Shown here piece by piece: positions 32,486 to 42,812 of a DNA stretch of 64,000 bases. A program made the translations under genes and the position numbers. Below the pieces are notes generated by a model, which was not told the origin of the DNA, made no database searches, and saw only the letters and a program-made list of their open reading frames with translations. Origin of the DNA: Rusavskia elegans (taxonomy: Eukaryota > Ascomycota > Lecanoromycetes > Teloschistales > Teloschistaceae). Position 1 is the first letter of the stretch. Each line of letters opens with the position of its first letter. The stretch covers positions 186,001 through 250,000 of the forward strand of contig SAUG01000006.1 of the NCBI GenBank assembly GCA_011316305.1, in the 5' to 3' direction.

Positions 32486-34401
32486 ATGGCTGACAATTAT
32501 CGAACATTCCTGGCTCAGCAGGTACTGAGCGAAGGCCTTATTGCAAGTCGCCCGTCCGGCTCTAAAGTCACCAACTAATAGGATGTAGGTTTCATATAGG
32601 AACCTCAGCCGAGAGCTCAAGGTCCATAGCAATGTGGCCAAAAGGTAGAGGATGCTTCCATGTTACTGTTGTCTTGCTCTTATCTCGTAAAATTCAGACT
32701 ATTATTCCAGTTCCACAAGCAGCAGAATTCCAAAAAGCCAGGTTCCGTCCATGCCGTGTATCTTGTTACCGGCTACATCATCTCCGTGACGCCTACAAGT
32801 TCAGTCCATTTCGAACAAGCGGACGGTGAAGATGCACACATGCAGAGTAGTCCTTTCATGAGTAGCTCTATGCCACAACAGGAGGAAGAAGAGGAACGAT
32901 TGGCCGTGAAAACTGTCACCCTCTGTCGAGAGGAGGATCTGGAAGGTGAGGAGATCCTTCATTCGAAGCCTGGCCTGTTACACAACTACAAAATGATCAA
33001 TGAATCTCACCAAATCAGAGGTCAAAGCGAGATCTGGCGGGAAAGTATCTATCCATGTATACAGCTTGGGGCCGAGCACCATACAGGTACTTTCATCTCC
33101 AACAAGCAAAAATTCCCTAATCCCTTTAGAATATCCAACTACTGTCCGAGTGTAATCGAGCAATAGCTACGAAATACGCAACGGAAGATCCACTGCAAGC
33201 AGGGCGCCAGTATGGTACTATTCAGAATGCTCGAGTCAAGGTACGCCCCGCTAGCCCGCATGCAAATTTGAATACCTGATGTTGTCTGCCTACAGCGAAG
33301 GACGGGGCCAAGACCCATACCCGCCCAGTCAACGCCAACATCCGGCAAAGGGACCCTCGCACCCAAGGCTTCGACTCCGGCAGTGAAACCAGAAACCAAA
33401 CCCAATCCAGCTCGCGAGACGAAAGCTCTGCCAAGCAAGACGGCATCCCGTAGCGAAACGAAACCCAAGGACGAAACGCCCCAGCAGAGTAGCCAACAGA
33501 AGAAACCAGCCACCAAAACACCCGGGTTGAAGAGGGAACAATCCGATATATTCAAGTCCTTCGCCAAACCTCCCAACGAGGTTTCTCGCGAGAATACGGG
33601 AAGCTCAGTTGGTGCCTCGCCGGCGCCCAAAGCGGTACGCTTCTGCCCCAATAATATATCCATGGTAAAGCTACTTACCATTATATCGTATAGGAAACTC
33701 CAGCTCCCGAAGAAGTCCAAGATGCTCCACAAGATGGTGAGAAGAATCCAAAACCAAGCAAACGTTCAGTAGCTTACTAGTGAACCCAGAATCAATGGAC
33801 GAAGCTTCCGAGGGCGAACAACTAGAGGACTCAATAATCAGTGCCGAAAAAGCAGCCAAATCAAAGCGCGGCACAAGATCGGAACGAGAGGACCAATTAA
33901 AGAAGCTGCTGGATGACGACGGTAAAGATCATCTCTGCTGTACTGTGCTATTTGTGCATCGCGATAACCAACAAAAACAGACGACGAAGCAATCCACACC
34001 CCAGAAACCGACCAAGCCTCCCAAAAACAAGAGCCCCTTACCAGCGAAGCTCCTAAGAAAACTGACGGACAAGAACCCTTGACCTCTACTCCTGCTCCTG
34101 CTGCAGCGAGTGGCGGCCGACGGCGAGGAAGGCGGAAGGTCATGAAGAAGAAGACGATCAAAGACGAGGAGGGCTATTTAGGTATGTGCCATCTAATTAG
34201 AGCTTCACGGTCGCCGAAGGGATTGATCTGAAACGTACGGCAGTGACCAAAGAGGAACCCGGGTGGGAGTCGTTTTCGGAAGACGAGCCTGCGCCCAAGG
34301 AAGCCACATCTGTGTCAACCGCTCCGTCGAATTCGAAAGGTAAGAAGACGGCTGGTAAGCCAGGTCAAGGTAACATCATGTCATTCTTTGGCAAGAAATA
34401 A
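32486..34401 (+). CDS. POL32: DNA polymerase delta subunit 3 (Pol32/Cdc27), ten exons
   Basis: Non-catalytic subunit linking polymerase delta to PCNA, needed for break-induced replication and translesion synthesis. Exons: 32486-32542, 32589-32644, 32698-32945, 33019-33086, 33130-33240, 33296-33634, 33694-33736, 33781-33921, 33981-34181, 34244-34401; all phases agree, 473 residues. The N-terminus MADNYRTFLAQQVLSEGLI joins VSYRNLSRELKVHSNVAKR and LLFQFHKQQNSKKPGSVHAV, the Pol32 winged-helix domain. EDPLQAGRQYGTIQNARVK follows, then a long Lys/Pro/Glu-rich tail. It ends with a PIP box QGNIMSFFGKK (Q463, I466, F469, F470). Intron 1 appears to be a GC-AG intron (GCAAGT...TGTAG, 46 bp), since that donor restores the family spacing. 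Eight of nine introns are 43-62 bp. Confidence 0.87.
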
Positions 34402-34807
34402 ATCTATTGGGCTTCCCCTTTGGAGACAAAGCGAGTAACTCTAGAGCATTTATGGATATCGCAAAATCAATATAAATACATTTCAACGCATTTGTTATGT
34501 GAAGCAGGGGCTTGGAGATTCTTGACCGTCGGTTCATTCATCGGTTACGAGTAGTGATATGTATATTGAGGACAAGTGGACGAGAGAGCGGCAAGGAATT
34601 ATCACTGCTGGCACACGCACTATCGAGTGTGCACTAGGCATTTTACTCAAGGTCATTTGGATGGAGGTAGCTAAGCTAGCTACACAATGTTTTTATAAGA
34701 ATGCTGTTCAGTCCAGTCAGAAACTCATGGTATCATAGGCAGTGGATACCGAGGGGAATAGGTTGAGGTATCATGTTCTCTTGAGGGATGTCGTCGTCCG
34801 CATTGAA
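34402..34807. other. Intergenic between convergent POL32 and the His-rich gene
   Basis: No gene or clear element is seen. Confidence 0.55.
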
Positions 34808-36005
34808 TTATTCCATCACACCTTTCTTTCCATCTCCATCGGTGTCTTTCATAGGGTTCAACTTGTCCATGAGGCCTGGCTTCTTGCCGGTTGTGCCGGT
34901 GGTGTTTGATCCGTACCCAGATGTTACCGGTGCGTGCGATGAGCCAGTACCAGTGGTGTTCGAGCCATAGCCACCATCACGAGCGCCCATGTTACGAGAC
35001 CCATCACGATCGCTGTCGACACGAGGATCCATCTTGTTGCCCATGTTGGAGCCATGGGGTCCCGCAGTGGTATTGCTATGATGACCAGTCATACCAGACC
35101 CGGTCATACCTGAACCAGTCGTACCAGATCCAGTCATGCCAGACCCAGTCGAGTTGCCTCCAAGGGCACCACCAACAGCGCGTGGCTCACCCTCGAAGCC
35201 GTCGTAACGTTCCTCGCGACCAGTCAAGCTGCCGCCTTGCTTCTTGAAGTCGGCCATGCTGACAGCAGGAAGGGCAGATGCACCATGATGTTTTGCTTCA
35301 TTGTGATGAACCTCGTGGATAGGGACAGTGGTGTGCACAACGGAGGGCTGAATAGTCTCCTTCTGGACGACTGGCTGAATGGTCTACGGGGAACTGGTTA
35401 GCAAGCCGTCGACGATCTTTATTGAGATCCGTGGCTCACCTCATGGACGTGGTGATGAACATGCTCGCCAGCAATGACGGGTGCGACGGAGTGGCTCTCC
35501 TTGGTGCCACCGCTGGTACGAGTGCTCTGGAATTGAGCACGTTCCTGCTCCAGACGGGCCTGCACGGCAGCAGAATCGCCATGATGCATTTCACGGTGCT
35601 CTACGGGAGCCATGTTGTGTTGATGCTGTTCGGTAAGAACCTCGCGGTCCTTGACAGGCTGGATGGATGTATGGAAATGGTCTTGGTGAACTTCGCGATC
35701 AATGGCAGTCTGAGCCTCTTCATGGCGATGCTTGACCACTGTTTCTTGGGTCACAGCGGGAGCAACCTTCTCATGGACGGTGGTGTCATGGTGTCCAGCC
35801 TTGTGCCTGATGGATTCAATTGTCAGCCGTGTGAACACTGACCCAAGAGTGCGCAGAGTGCAACGAGGTACAGACTCAGACTCGGACTCCAAGTCACGCA
35901 CAAAGTTGTCAAGAGAAGTAGAAGAGCCAGACTGCGTTGCAGTGAGCAGTGAGAGAAATTTGCAACTTACATGAACTCACTGACGGCAGCTTTGGCTTTA
36001 TCCAT
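34808..36005 (-). CDS. Hydrophilic His/Glu-rich 'allergen'-type fungal protein with Gly-Ser-Thr repeats
   Basis: Exons 36005-35971, 35806-35440 and 35383-34808 (introns 164 and 56 bp) give 325 residues. There is no signal peptide or membrane span. The N-terminal half carries VHEKVAPAVTQETVVKHRHEE..IDREVHQDHFHTSIQPVKDREVL and similar amphipathic His/Glu stretches, which I recognise from fungal proteins often labelled 'allergen' or stress/conidiation-associated. The C-terminal half has four 15-bp repeats coding GSGMT-type units, then two YGSNTTGT copies, and ends in an acidic KDTDGDGKKG tail. Low-complexity hydrophilic composition suggests a stress-protectant role, but that is inference. It is divergent from the next gene, with which it shares the EK-[VI]-APAV..ET motif. 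Confidence 0.75.
35085..35151 (-). repeat. 15-bp tandem repeat, four units, coding
   Basis: Units CCAGTCATACCAGAC, CCGGTCATACCTGAA, CCAGTCGTACCAGAT, CCAGTCATGCCAGAC plus a partial unit, encoding repeated TGSGM/TGSGT in the His-rich protein. Confidence 0.85.
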
Positions 36006-37039
36006 GGTGATTACTGATTTGAGAGTGGCAGAATTTGTTTGTGTAGGATGTTGTAGAATGGATTGTGAATTGGGGAATGTGTGATGAGTGGATGATTGAT
36101 GGTGGAAGAGTTGCAGAGGGGGGAAGTAAATAGTCCACAACAGGCTTCCGCGGGGTTACTGGTGGTAATGATGAAGGAACGATGACGACGATCAACAAGC
36201 ATTCACCCGAAATGATTGTCAAGTGAAGGCACAAACAGGTGATGCTAGTGCGAGGAAGTAGCCATCTTGGATCATTTATTGACCCTGACCCTGTTTGCTA
36301 TGCGGACTTGACACGATATACGTCAGTCCCTGTTGCCATTCGCCAATGACGACAGCCTACACGGCCCCACCTTGTGGCTGAGTGGCCGCCCGACTGCGAT
36401 CCAAAAGTATTCGGCCCAGAACGGCCTTCTGGATCACTCGATTGACGGAGATTTGCCTGATGTGATGGGAAAGATGGACGATCCCATGATTGTGGAACCG
36501 CCACTACTAACATGCGGAGACACGTTGTGTCGATACATCAACCGCACTCAGGGATGTACAGCAGTCGGTATCACGATGGGGAAGTCGGTCTCACGATTGC
36601 GTCGGTATTACCATGTTGCTGGTCCAGGCATAATAATGGATAGATTTACGACTGTGGGTGTGATATAGATCACTTATTGCAATTGACTTTGGAGGTTGTC
36701 ACGGTCTTGAGTAAATGTGGCGACATCACACATTACGTCAGGCTGCAGTTTCCCAGTTTTGACGACACCTGCAAGGGTCCAGCACGAATTAGGCATGGCG
36801 TTGGGAGCTCGCAGAAAGTGGAATGTCATCGGCAGCACTGTAGTACTACTGTACCTCCGATATAATACACAAACTTCTCAAGTATGGACAGCGTTGGGAC
36901 GCCGAGCTGATTTTGTTATATACTTTGTACATAGACACTCTGTTTACCTTCCAGGCTAGCCTTATACCACAGAACGAGTACACTTACTGGAGCTGCTCTT
37001 TCATTGCAAACACGAGTCAGCTTCGACCCTTACGTGAGG
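36006..37039. other. Shared promoter of the divergent His/Glu-motif gene pair
   Basis: 1,034 bp between two outward-facing genes. A 111-codon frame at 36333-36668 has no recognisable features and is not called. Confidence 0.55.
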
Positions 37040-38692
37040 ATGAAGAAGCTTTTTCACCGCAAGAAGTCCAGTACCCCCAGCAGCCCTGACCAAACACCTC
37101 CCCGTACTCGAACCGATGGACACGTGAATGGTGATCCCAGTCTTCGCACCTCCCGCTATGAGTCCACTCCGTCCGCTGCTCCACCCCAAACTGGCCAGTA
37201 CCCATTGAAGGGCAATAACAGCGCCGTTGCCCTTCAAGGACGACGCTCCGAAACCCACAGTCGTGGCCCCCAAGCTGGAGGAGTTGAGCCAAGCCCAAGT
37301 CCTTCGACCTCGAACCCCTACTATGGCTCATTGCCTGCTCCTCGTGTGACTTCAGCTTCGTACGACCATCAGCCCTCGGGCCATCCTCTCGTTGACCGGC
37401 CATCCGAGTCGGACCTTGCCACCAGATCTCAGCGACGGCAGAGTGCCAGATACAGTATCCCACCCATCGAGGACTTTTCCAACCTGAACCTTGATTCGAC
37501 CCTGGGGCCTGCTGAATACGATGATTACCCGCTTCGCCAGCACAATGGACGAAGTGCCTTCACCCCCAATGTGCAGAGTCCTGCCTACCCCGCCACCAGG
37601 CATGAGCGACCTTCGGATGAAGAAGGCAATTCGTCGAGATTCCAACACACGGGCAGAGCAGAGCCTATCCAAGCAGATAGCGACCGTAATCGACAGCCCA
37701 GAAACATTGCGCCGCAGGAACACAGTAATCATGAATCCTACGACAACGCACACGGGCGCTATGGCGAAGAGTATTCAAGCAAGACATTAGGAAATCAGCC
37801 AGAACATGCTTCCCCGCGTACCGGGAGCCAGTCGATATCCCGCAAAGAGGTCCCGGCACAATATTCCGCGCCTACGAATCAAGCAGCACACCTCTCGTCA
37901 TCCAATACTGATTACCGCTCATCCGCAAGAGATCCGCAATTCGAAGATTATCCGAGAGCGCGTCATGAAGAAGCCTTCCACCCGAGGCCGCTTGTGCCCA
38001 AGGATCCTCGAGGCACTGCCCCCGCCGGTCCTCCCACCGCGCGCGAGGTCGTGGATCGTGCAAAGGGTAATACGTACGATACAGAGGTTGTGGAGAAGAT
38101 TGCTCCAGGTATAATGACCCCCAAAGACAACTCCTTGACCTGGCTGGCTAATCTTCATGTTTCAGCGGTGGTACACGAAACGGTGCACGAAAATGTACAC
38201 TATGTACGGGAAGAACAAATCACCAAGGAGATCCACAATCATGACGTCTACCATCGAATCCTGCCTATCATCGACGTGGAAGTGTTGCCGCCCCGTCATT
38301 TCTTACCAGTAGAGGGCGGCGGGCTCGTCGAAATCAGTGGTAAGGAGGTGCCTGGCCGCGGGAACAATTGGGTTGTTGCGGAGACGGCGTCTAAGATTCC
38401 ATCGGATCAGCCTGCGCCCCAATCATTGAGGCCTTTCTCTGCACGACAGTTCATCGGAACGGAGGGGGACACGGTGAGGTACCAGATGCCCGATGGTCAT
38501 GAAAGGACCGAGCAGACGTGGGTGCATCCGCCTGAACTGGAAACAGGTGGCCGAGACACCGGACAGACTTGGCCTATGGAATTTGGGAACGAAAGACCAG
38601 CCAAATCGAGCCGGTCGAAGTCGTCCAAGACGAAGCAATCCAGAAAGCCACAAGGGCCTCACTCATCGACGATGCAGCAGCCACGGCCATGA
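37040..38692 (+). CDS. Conserved fungal protein with disordered N-terminus and HETVHENVH motif
   Basis: Exons 37040-38108 and 38166-38692 (57-bp intron, CTAAT branch site) give 531 residues. Residues 1 to about 345 are polar, Pro/Ser/Arg-rich and probably disordered, starting MKKLFHRKKSST. The conserved part is residues about 350-410: VEKIAPAVVHETVHENVHYV, REEQITKEIHNHDVYHRILP and IIDVEVLPPRHFLP. A region with W-V-A-E-T and a Lys/Ser-rich end follows. The conserved block occurs widely in fungal hypothetical proteins; no function is known to me. Part of the same motif is present in the divergent neighbour at 34808-36005. The intron lies exactly inside the motif (after IAP). Confidence 0.75.
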   Translation: MKKLFHRKKSSTPSSPDQTPPRTRTDGHVNGDPSLRTSRYESTPSAAPPQTGQYPLKGNNSAVALQGRRSETHSRGPQAGGVEPSPSPSTSNPYYGSLPAPRVTSASYDHQPSGHPLVDRPSESDLATRSQRRQSARYSIPPIEDFSNLNLDSTLGPAEYDDYPLRQHNGRSAFTPNVQSPAYPATRHERPSDEEGNSSRFQHTGRAEPIQADSDRNRQPRNIAPQEHSNHESYDNAHGRYGEEYSSKTLGNQPEHASPRTGSQSISRKEVPAQYSAPTNQAAHLSSSNTDYRSSARDPQFEDYPRARHEEAFHPRPLVPKDPRGTAPAGPPTAREVVDRAKGNTYDTEVVEKIAPGIMTPKDNSLTWLANLHVSAVVHETVHENVHYVREEQITKEIHNHDVYHRILPIIDVEVLPPRHFLPVEGGGLVEISGKEVPGRGNNWVVAETASKIPSDQPAPQSLRPFSARQFIGTEGDTVRYQMPDGHERTEQTWVHPPELETGGRDTGQTWPMEFGNERPAKSSRSKSSKTKQSRKPQGPHSSTMQQPRP

Positions 38693-39391
38693 GAACGGAC
38701 AGAGCCAAGTCAGATTTTCAGCGGTGGGAAACTTGTGAGCAAGCAGTGTCCACGTTCTGTATCCTTATCACACACATCAAGCATTTAAGCGGCTATTGCT
38801 TTTGCCTCTTTGCTTTCGTTATACAAACATATGCATATGGTCGTGGGCAACGCCGTTCCGCTCGGTCAACGCTCTTCTAAGGTCTCTATGGGATCCTTTG
38901 ACCAGTTCACACTTTAGGGTCAAGGACGCAACGTGCCTCAACAAGATCAATCTTGATACGACACAAGGAAAGCAACTTAGGCCAAGGTCGTCAACTAGCG
39001 AACAGGGGATGTTGGCTATCTTTAGGCTGACACAAATACAGCCGAGAAAGATTGATTGGAGAACCGGCGTTTTTGTCGCATCCCACGGATATTTCCCGCG
39101 ACTATTCCCCGCGACTGGAGGCCGGCTATCGCAAGATGTAGCAGGCCTCGCCCAGCCTTCTAAAAAAGAAACACTTGGGTGCGCATGAGGATCGTCGCAT
39201 GTGATGAAGATGATCCGGATGGGTAGGTGGATGTAGTGCTCATTCTTCCGCCATGTGCATCCCTCTCTATCGGTTGCGCAATCGCTCTCTCCGTGCACAT
39301 CCGCAAGTGATGTTCTTCATTTCTTCATTTCTTCCTCCCTTATCTTCTACATCGGGCATCACTATTGTCAGTTCTGTCATTACCACTTACC
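38693..39391. other. Intergenic, no gene seen
   Basis: Several short overlapping frames on both strands, none with support. Confidence 0.55.
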
Positions 39392-40080
39392 ATGATCATC
39401 CCACTGTCGGCAGTCCTGATTTTGTCTGGTATTATACACGTAAAGTCTATACCTGTCTCAGCTCATCTTTCGTCTGCCATTACGGAAGCCGGTTGGCCGT
39501 CTGAAGACTTCAATGGGAACCCACCGACTGCATTCGACGGTCTGCGCCGGAAGTAAGTATCTCGTAAGGACATAGTCTGGTTTTTCCTTGCTACCATGGT
39601 ATTCAACTGATGTCCCCGACTAGCAATAGAGTAATGACAGCACCCATACCACTTCCTGAGACCTACCATGTCAAAAACTCGGATGCAATCATGCGACTAG
39701 GCTTCGGCGCCGGGACGCCGATACCCATCCCCATCATCTTCCCGCTCCTTCTCGTGAGTGAACATGACGTTGCGGAGAAGATAGCCAGGTTTGGGAAGGA
39801 TGGCGAGATGGAGTGGGAGACGGGATACCGGCAGATGTACCACCGCGACCTGGGCGACGGGATAAGGATAACTGTCATGAACTTGGCAGGGCATGAGGTC
39901 ACTTGGGGAGAACTGCGGAGCGTGATCAAAGGACTCCAAGAGTTCCTAGTAGATGGCAGAAGAGCCCGTGAAGTGATGTTTCGGTTCCGGTTCGGTGCGG
40001 GCCCTGAGGTCGGGTGGGGATATCTTGCGAAAGGCAGCCATGGGGGGATTATACCTCGCCCTCCACATGGGGTAGATTAA
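39392..40080 (+). CDS. Predicted secreted protein of unknown function
   Basis: Exons 39392-39552 and 39624-40080 (71-bp intron, GTAAGT...GACTAG) give 205 residues. The first about 19 residues (MIIPLSAVLILSGIIHVKS) form a signal peptide. The body has ETYHVKNSDAIMRLGFG, a hydrophobic PIPIPIIFPLLLVSEHDV segment, and GDGIRITVMNLAGHEVTWGELRSVIKGLQEFL. This layout (PNSD..LRLGFG, then ITWGxLRxVxxGLxxYL) occurs in small secreted proteins of plant-associated fungi that have no named domain. There are no cysteines in the visible mature part, which is unusual for an effector. Function unknown. Confidence 0.65.
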
Positions 40081-41096
40081 TCTGGAACACGGGCGTTCTG
40101 GATAGTTCGGTTGGTTGAGCAGGTTTCGCTGGGGCGGGATATAGATTGGTCTGCCTGTTTTGAAAGAGCAGCCTTGTCAACAATAAATATCACAACGGCA
40201 GCCTACTCACCAATAATCCCGTGCATTGAATGGTGTTGTTTAAAACAACAATGGTATCAAATTCAGCAGAGCACAAGATACCTGGTCTACTATGACAATC
40301 ATAATGCAGATGAACCATTTGTAGCGAATGATTTGGATGCGTAGTCACGTGTGTTCCAGGTCGCGCTTGTCTTGGCTTGCAGAAGTCCAGCGCGTCCGTT
40401 GATTGGTTGAGCTTCGCGCCTTCGTCATCCCGACTTCCTGACATCGTCCTGGCATCAACTCATGGTTTGTTGACCTTCAATCATGGCCTTTCTCGTAGCT
40501 CCATCCAGTTGTCTTTTAGGCACCATGTATCAGGTAGGATTTGCCGATGTGGTTTCAGCAATACATGCTGCCTCCCACTGGTCTCCACTGTACGATCCGC
40601 CTCAGTATGACCGTCGTACGATTCGATATCCAGCTTCTACTCTAGCCATCAAGTGAATGATTCCGCTACTGACTTCTTCCTGAGACGTCCGTGGTGCAGC
40701 CAAGTCTCTTGTCATTGTGACCCTCAGTCTTCTGATGTCTTATTATGTCTTACCATTGTCCTTCCCTCACACATCCGCCTTCCTTTTGTTCCTCGCACTT
40801 GTCCTTCGCTTTGTTGCTACTGACTTCGTCCTGGTTGACAGTCAAGTCTTTCACTTCATTGTATCTATTCTTCTATTGCCCTGTCCATTGCGCATTACTG
40901 CCTCTTGACGCACACTGGTTGGCCTCATATTTTGACATTTCTTTCGCTTCACATCATATCCCACGCTCACAATCAAGGCTCTCCACCTCATCCGTTGAAT
41001 AGAAGCCTACTGCCAGCAACCTGGGTCCCAGGAACATAGTCCCCTGCCAGCATAGTTTACAGGCCGCAATCACTTTACCAACACCTTCAAGACACC
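40081..41096. other. Upstream region of the aspartic protease, no gene seen
   Basis: Pyrimidine-rich on the plus strand towards the protease start, as is common in strong fungal promoters. Only unsupported short frames. Confidence 0.55.
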
Positions 41097-42341
41097 ATGC
41101 GTGGCATACACTTGTACTTGCTTTCCGCTATTTCGCTTTCCTCCGCAGTACTGGCCGCTCCCACCAAAACCGGAAAAGGTTCTTTCAAATTCCAGCGACG
41201 ACGTATCTCCGCTCGAAGCCTCAATGGCGGTGCTGCAGAATTAGGGAAAGCCTATCGGAAGTATGGTTGGGATGTACCGGCAGCGCTCAGCGACAAGTCC
41301 TCGACGGACAAATCACTTGCCCTTGGAGATCCCAAGGATCAGGATGATGATGCAGGGAACATCCCAGCCGACGAAGAAGAAGGCGATGTATCTTTCTTAG
41401 CGCCTATCACTGTAGGCGGGCAACCATTAATGATGAATTTTGATACCGGATCCTCCGATTTATGGGTCTTCAGCACCAGTCTCCCAGCAGAACAACAGGC
41501 ACTCGGCCATTCAATATTCGACCCGGCCAAATCTCGCACTTTCCAACCGCTCCAAGGAGCAAGCTGGAAAATCACCTACGGCGACAAATCCTTTGCTCGC
41601 GGCACGGTCGGTACCGACACGGTCGACATCGGAGGTGCCAAAGTGGAAGGTCAAGCCATCGAACTGGCAACCACTGTTGCGGATAGCTTCTTGGAAGACA
41701 CCAAAGCAGACGGCCTCGTCGGCCTCGGATTCGGATCCCTCAACACCGTCAAACCACAAAAGCAGAGAACATTTTTCGAAAACGTAATGCCCAGCCTCGA
41801 CAAGCCGGTATTCACTGCCAACCTACGACACCACGAGCTCGGGAGCTACGAATTCGGTAAGATCGACGAGTCCCAGTTCGAGGGCCCCATCACCTATACC
41901 CCGGTCGACGCGTCCGACGGCTTCTGGCAGGTCGAATCGAAAAGCTTCGCCATCGGCAATGGCGAAACGCAGACGAATCCCAACGCCACCCCGGCTATAA
42001 TCGACTCGGGGACCACCTTGATCCTCGCCGACGACGACGTCGTAAAGGCATACTGGGGCCAAGTCGAGGGGGCGGAAGTCAACGAAGACGGCGTCACTTT
42101 CCCTTGCAATACCCAACTCCCGGATTTCCACATCGCCTTGGGTCCGACGTATGTGGCGACCGTGCCGGGGGATTTGATGAACTACATGAGGGTCAGCAAT
42201 GGAGCGAGGGGTGTCTGCTTTGGTGGGTTGCAGTCGAATACCGGTGGATCTAAACAGATTTATGGTGACGTTCTTTTCAAGTCCCAGTTTGTTGTCTTTG
42301 ATGGGGGGAATAAGACGGTTGGGTTCGCTCCACATAAGTGA
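41097..42341 (+). CDS. Secreted pepsin-type aspartic endopeptidase (family A1)
   Basis: Extracellular acid protease similar to aspergillopepsin/penicillopepsin. Single exon, 414 residues. Signal peptide 1-20 (ends AVLA/AP), propeptide with basic RRR at 34-36 and an acidic stretch before the mature enzyme. The catalytic aspartates are D116 in NFDTGSSDLW and D303 in IIDSGTTLIL, and the flap tyrosine is Y161 (ITYGDKS). Two cysteines (in FPCNTQ and GVCFGG) form the usual C-lobe disulphide. It ends VVFDGGNKTVGFAPHK, typical for the family. It sits in a stretch rich in secreted-protein genes. Confidence 0.92.
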   Translation: MRGIHLYLLSAISLSSAVLAAPTKTGKGSFKFQRRRISARSLNGGAAELGKAYRKYGWDVPAALSDKSSTDKSLALGDPKDQDDDAGNIPADEEEGDVSFLAPITVGGQPLMMNFDTGSSDLWVFSTSLPAEQQALGHSIFDPAKSRTFQPLQGASWKITYGDKSFARGTVGTDTVDIGGAKVEGQAIELATTVADSFLEDTKADGLVGLGFGSLNTVKPQKQRTFFENVMPSLDKPVFTANLRHHELGSYEFGKIDESQFEGPITYTPVDASDGFWQVESKSFAIGNGETQTNPNATPAIIDSGTTLILADDDVVKAYWGQVEGAEVNEDGVTFPCNTQLPDFHIALGPTYVATVPGDLMNYMRVSNGARGVCFGGLQSNTGGSKQIYGDVLFKSQFVVFDGGNKTVGFAPHK

Positions 42342-42812
42342 ATATCATAGAGGGGTGCCTGGAGTATGTATGACGAGGATCATGTGTTTCTTGAGGGGTG
42401 TGGAAGGTCTGCCGTTGAGCGGTAGTGTTGTAATTTTCACACGTGGTGATGATTATTCATGTCTCTACTTTGGTTTCTGATCAAATGGCATGCATCATTG
42501 AATATCCGTCGAAGTCGATAATACTCGGTGAAATCAATAAAATTATCGTTCGACCGTATCACTGCATGTTCAATACTTCGAATATCTGAAACGCTATCCC
42601 CAATAATCTTCAAAGCAATTATATATCGGACCCGAACATTCCATGTAACCCAACCGGGCTTTGCCGCAGTCATAACGCAAGACATTGACCCTTGGTTTTG
42701 CCAACCTTACCTATACCGCAGCGATGACAACCCACATCTCCAACATAATGATAACACCAGGGAATGTGGTGGGCGCTATACAATCGTTCGAAGTAGCTGG
42801 CTGGTTGGCCTA
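42342..42812. other. Intergenic between convergent genes
   Basis: 3' flanks of the protease and the hydroquinone reductase; nothing else seen. Confidence 0.6.

Noticed and set aside
36333..36668. 111-codon frame between the divergent His/Glu-motif genes
   Set aside because: No recognisable features; probably chance in promoter DNA.
37017..37753. Minus-strand frames of 130-150 codons opposite the HETVHENVH-motif gene
   Set aside because: Antisense shadows of a conserved coding sequence.
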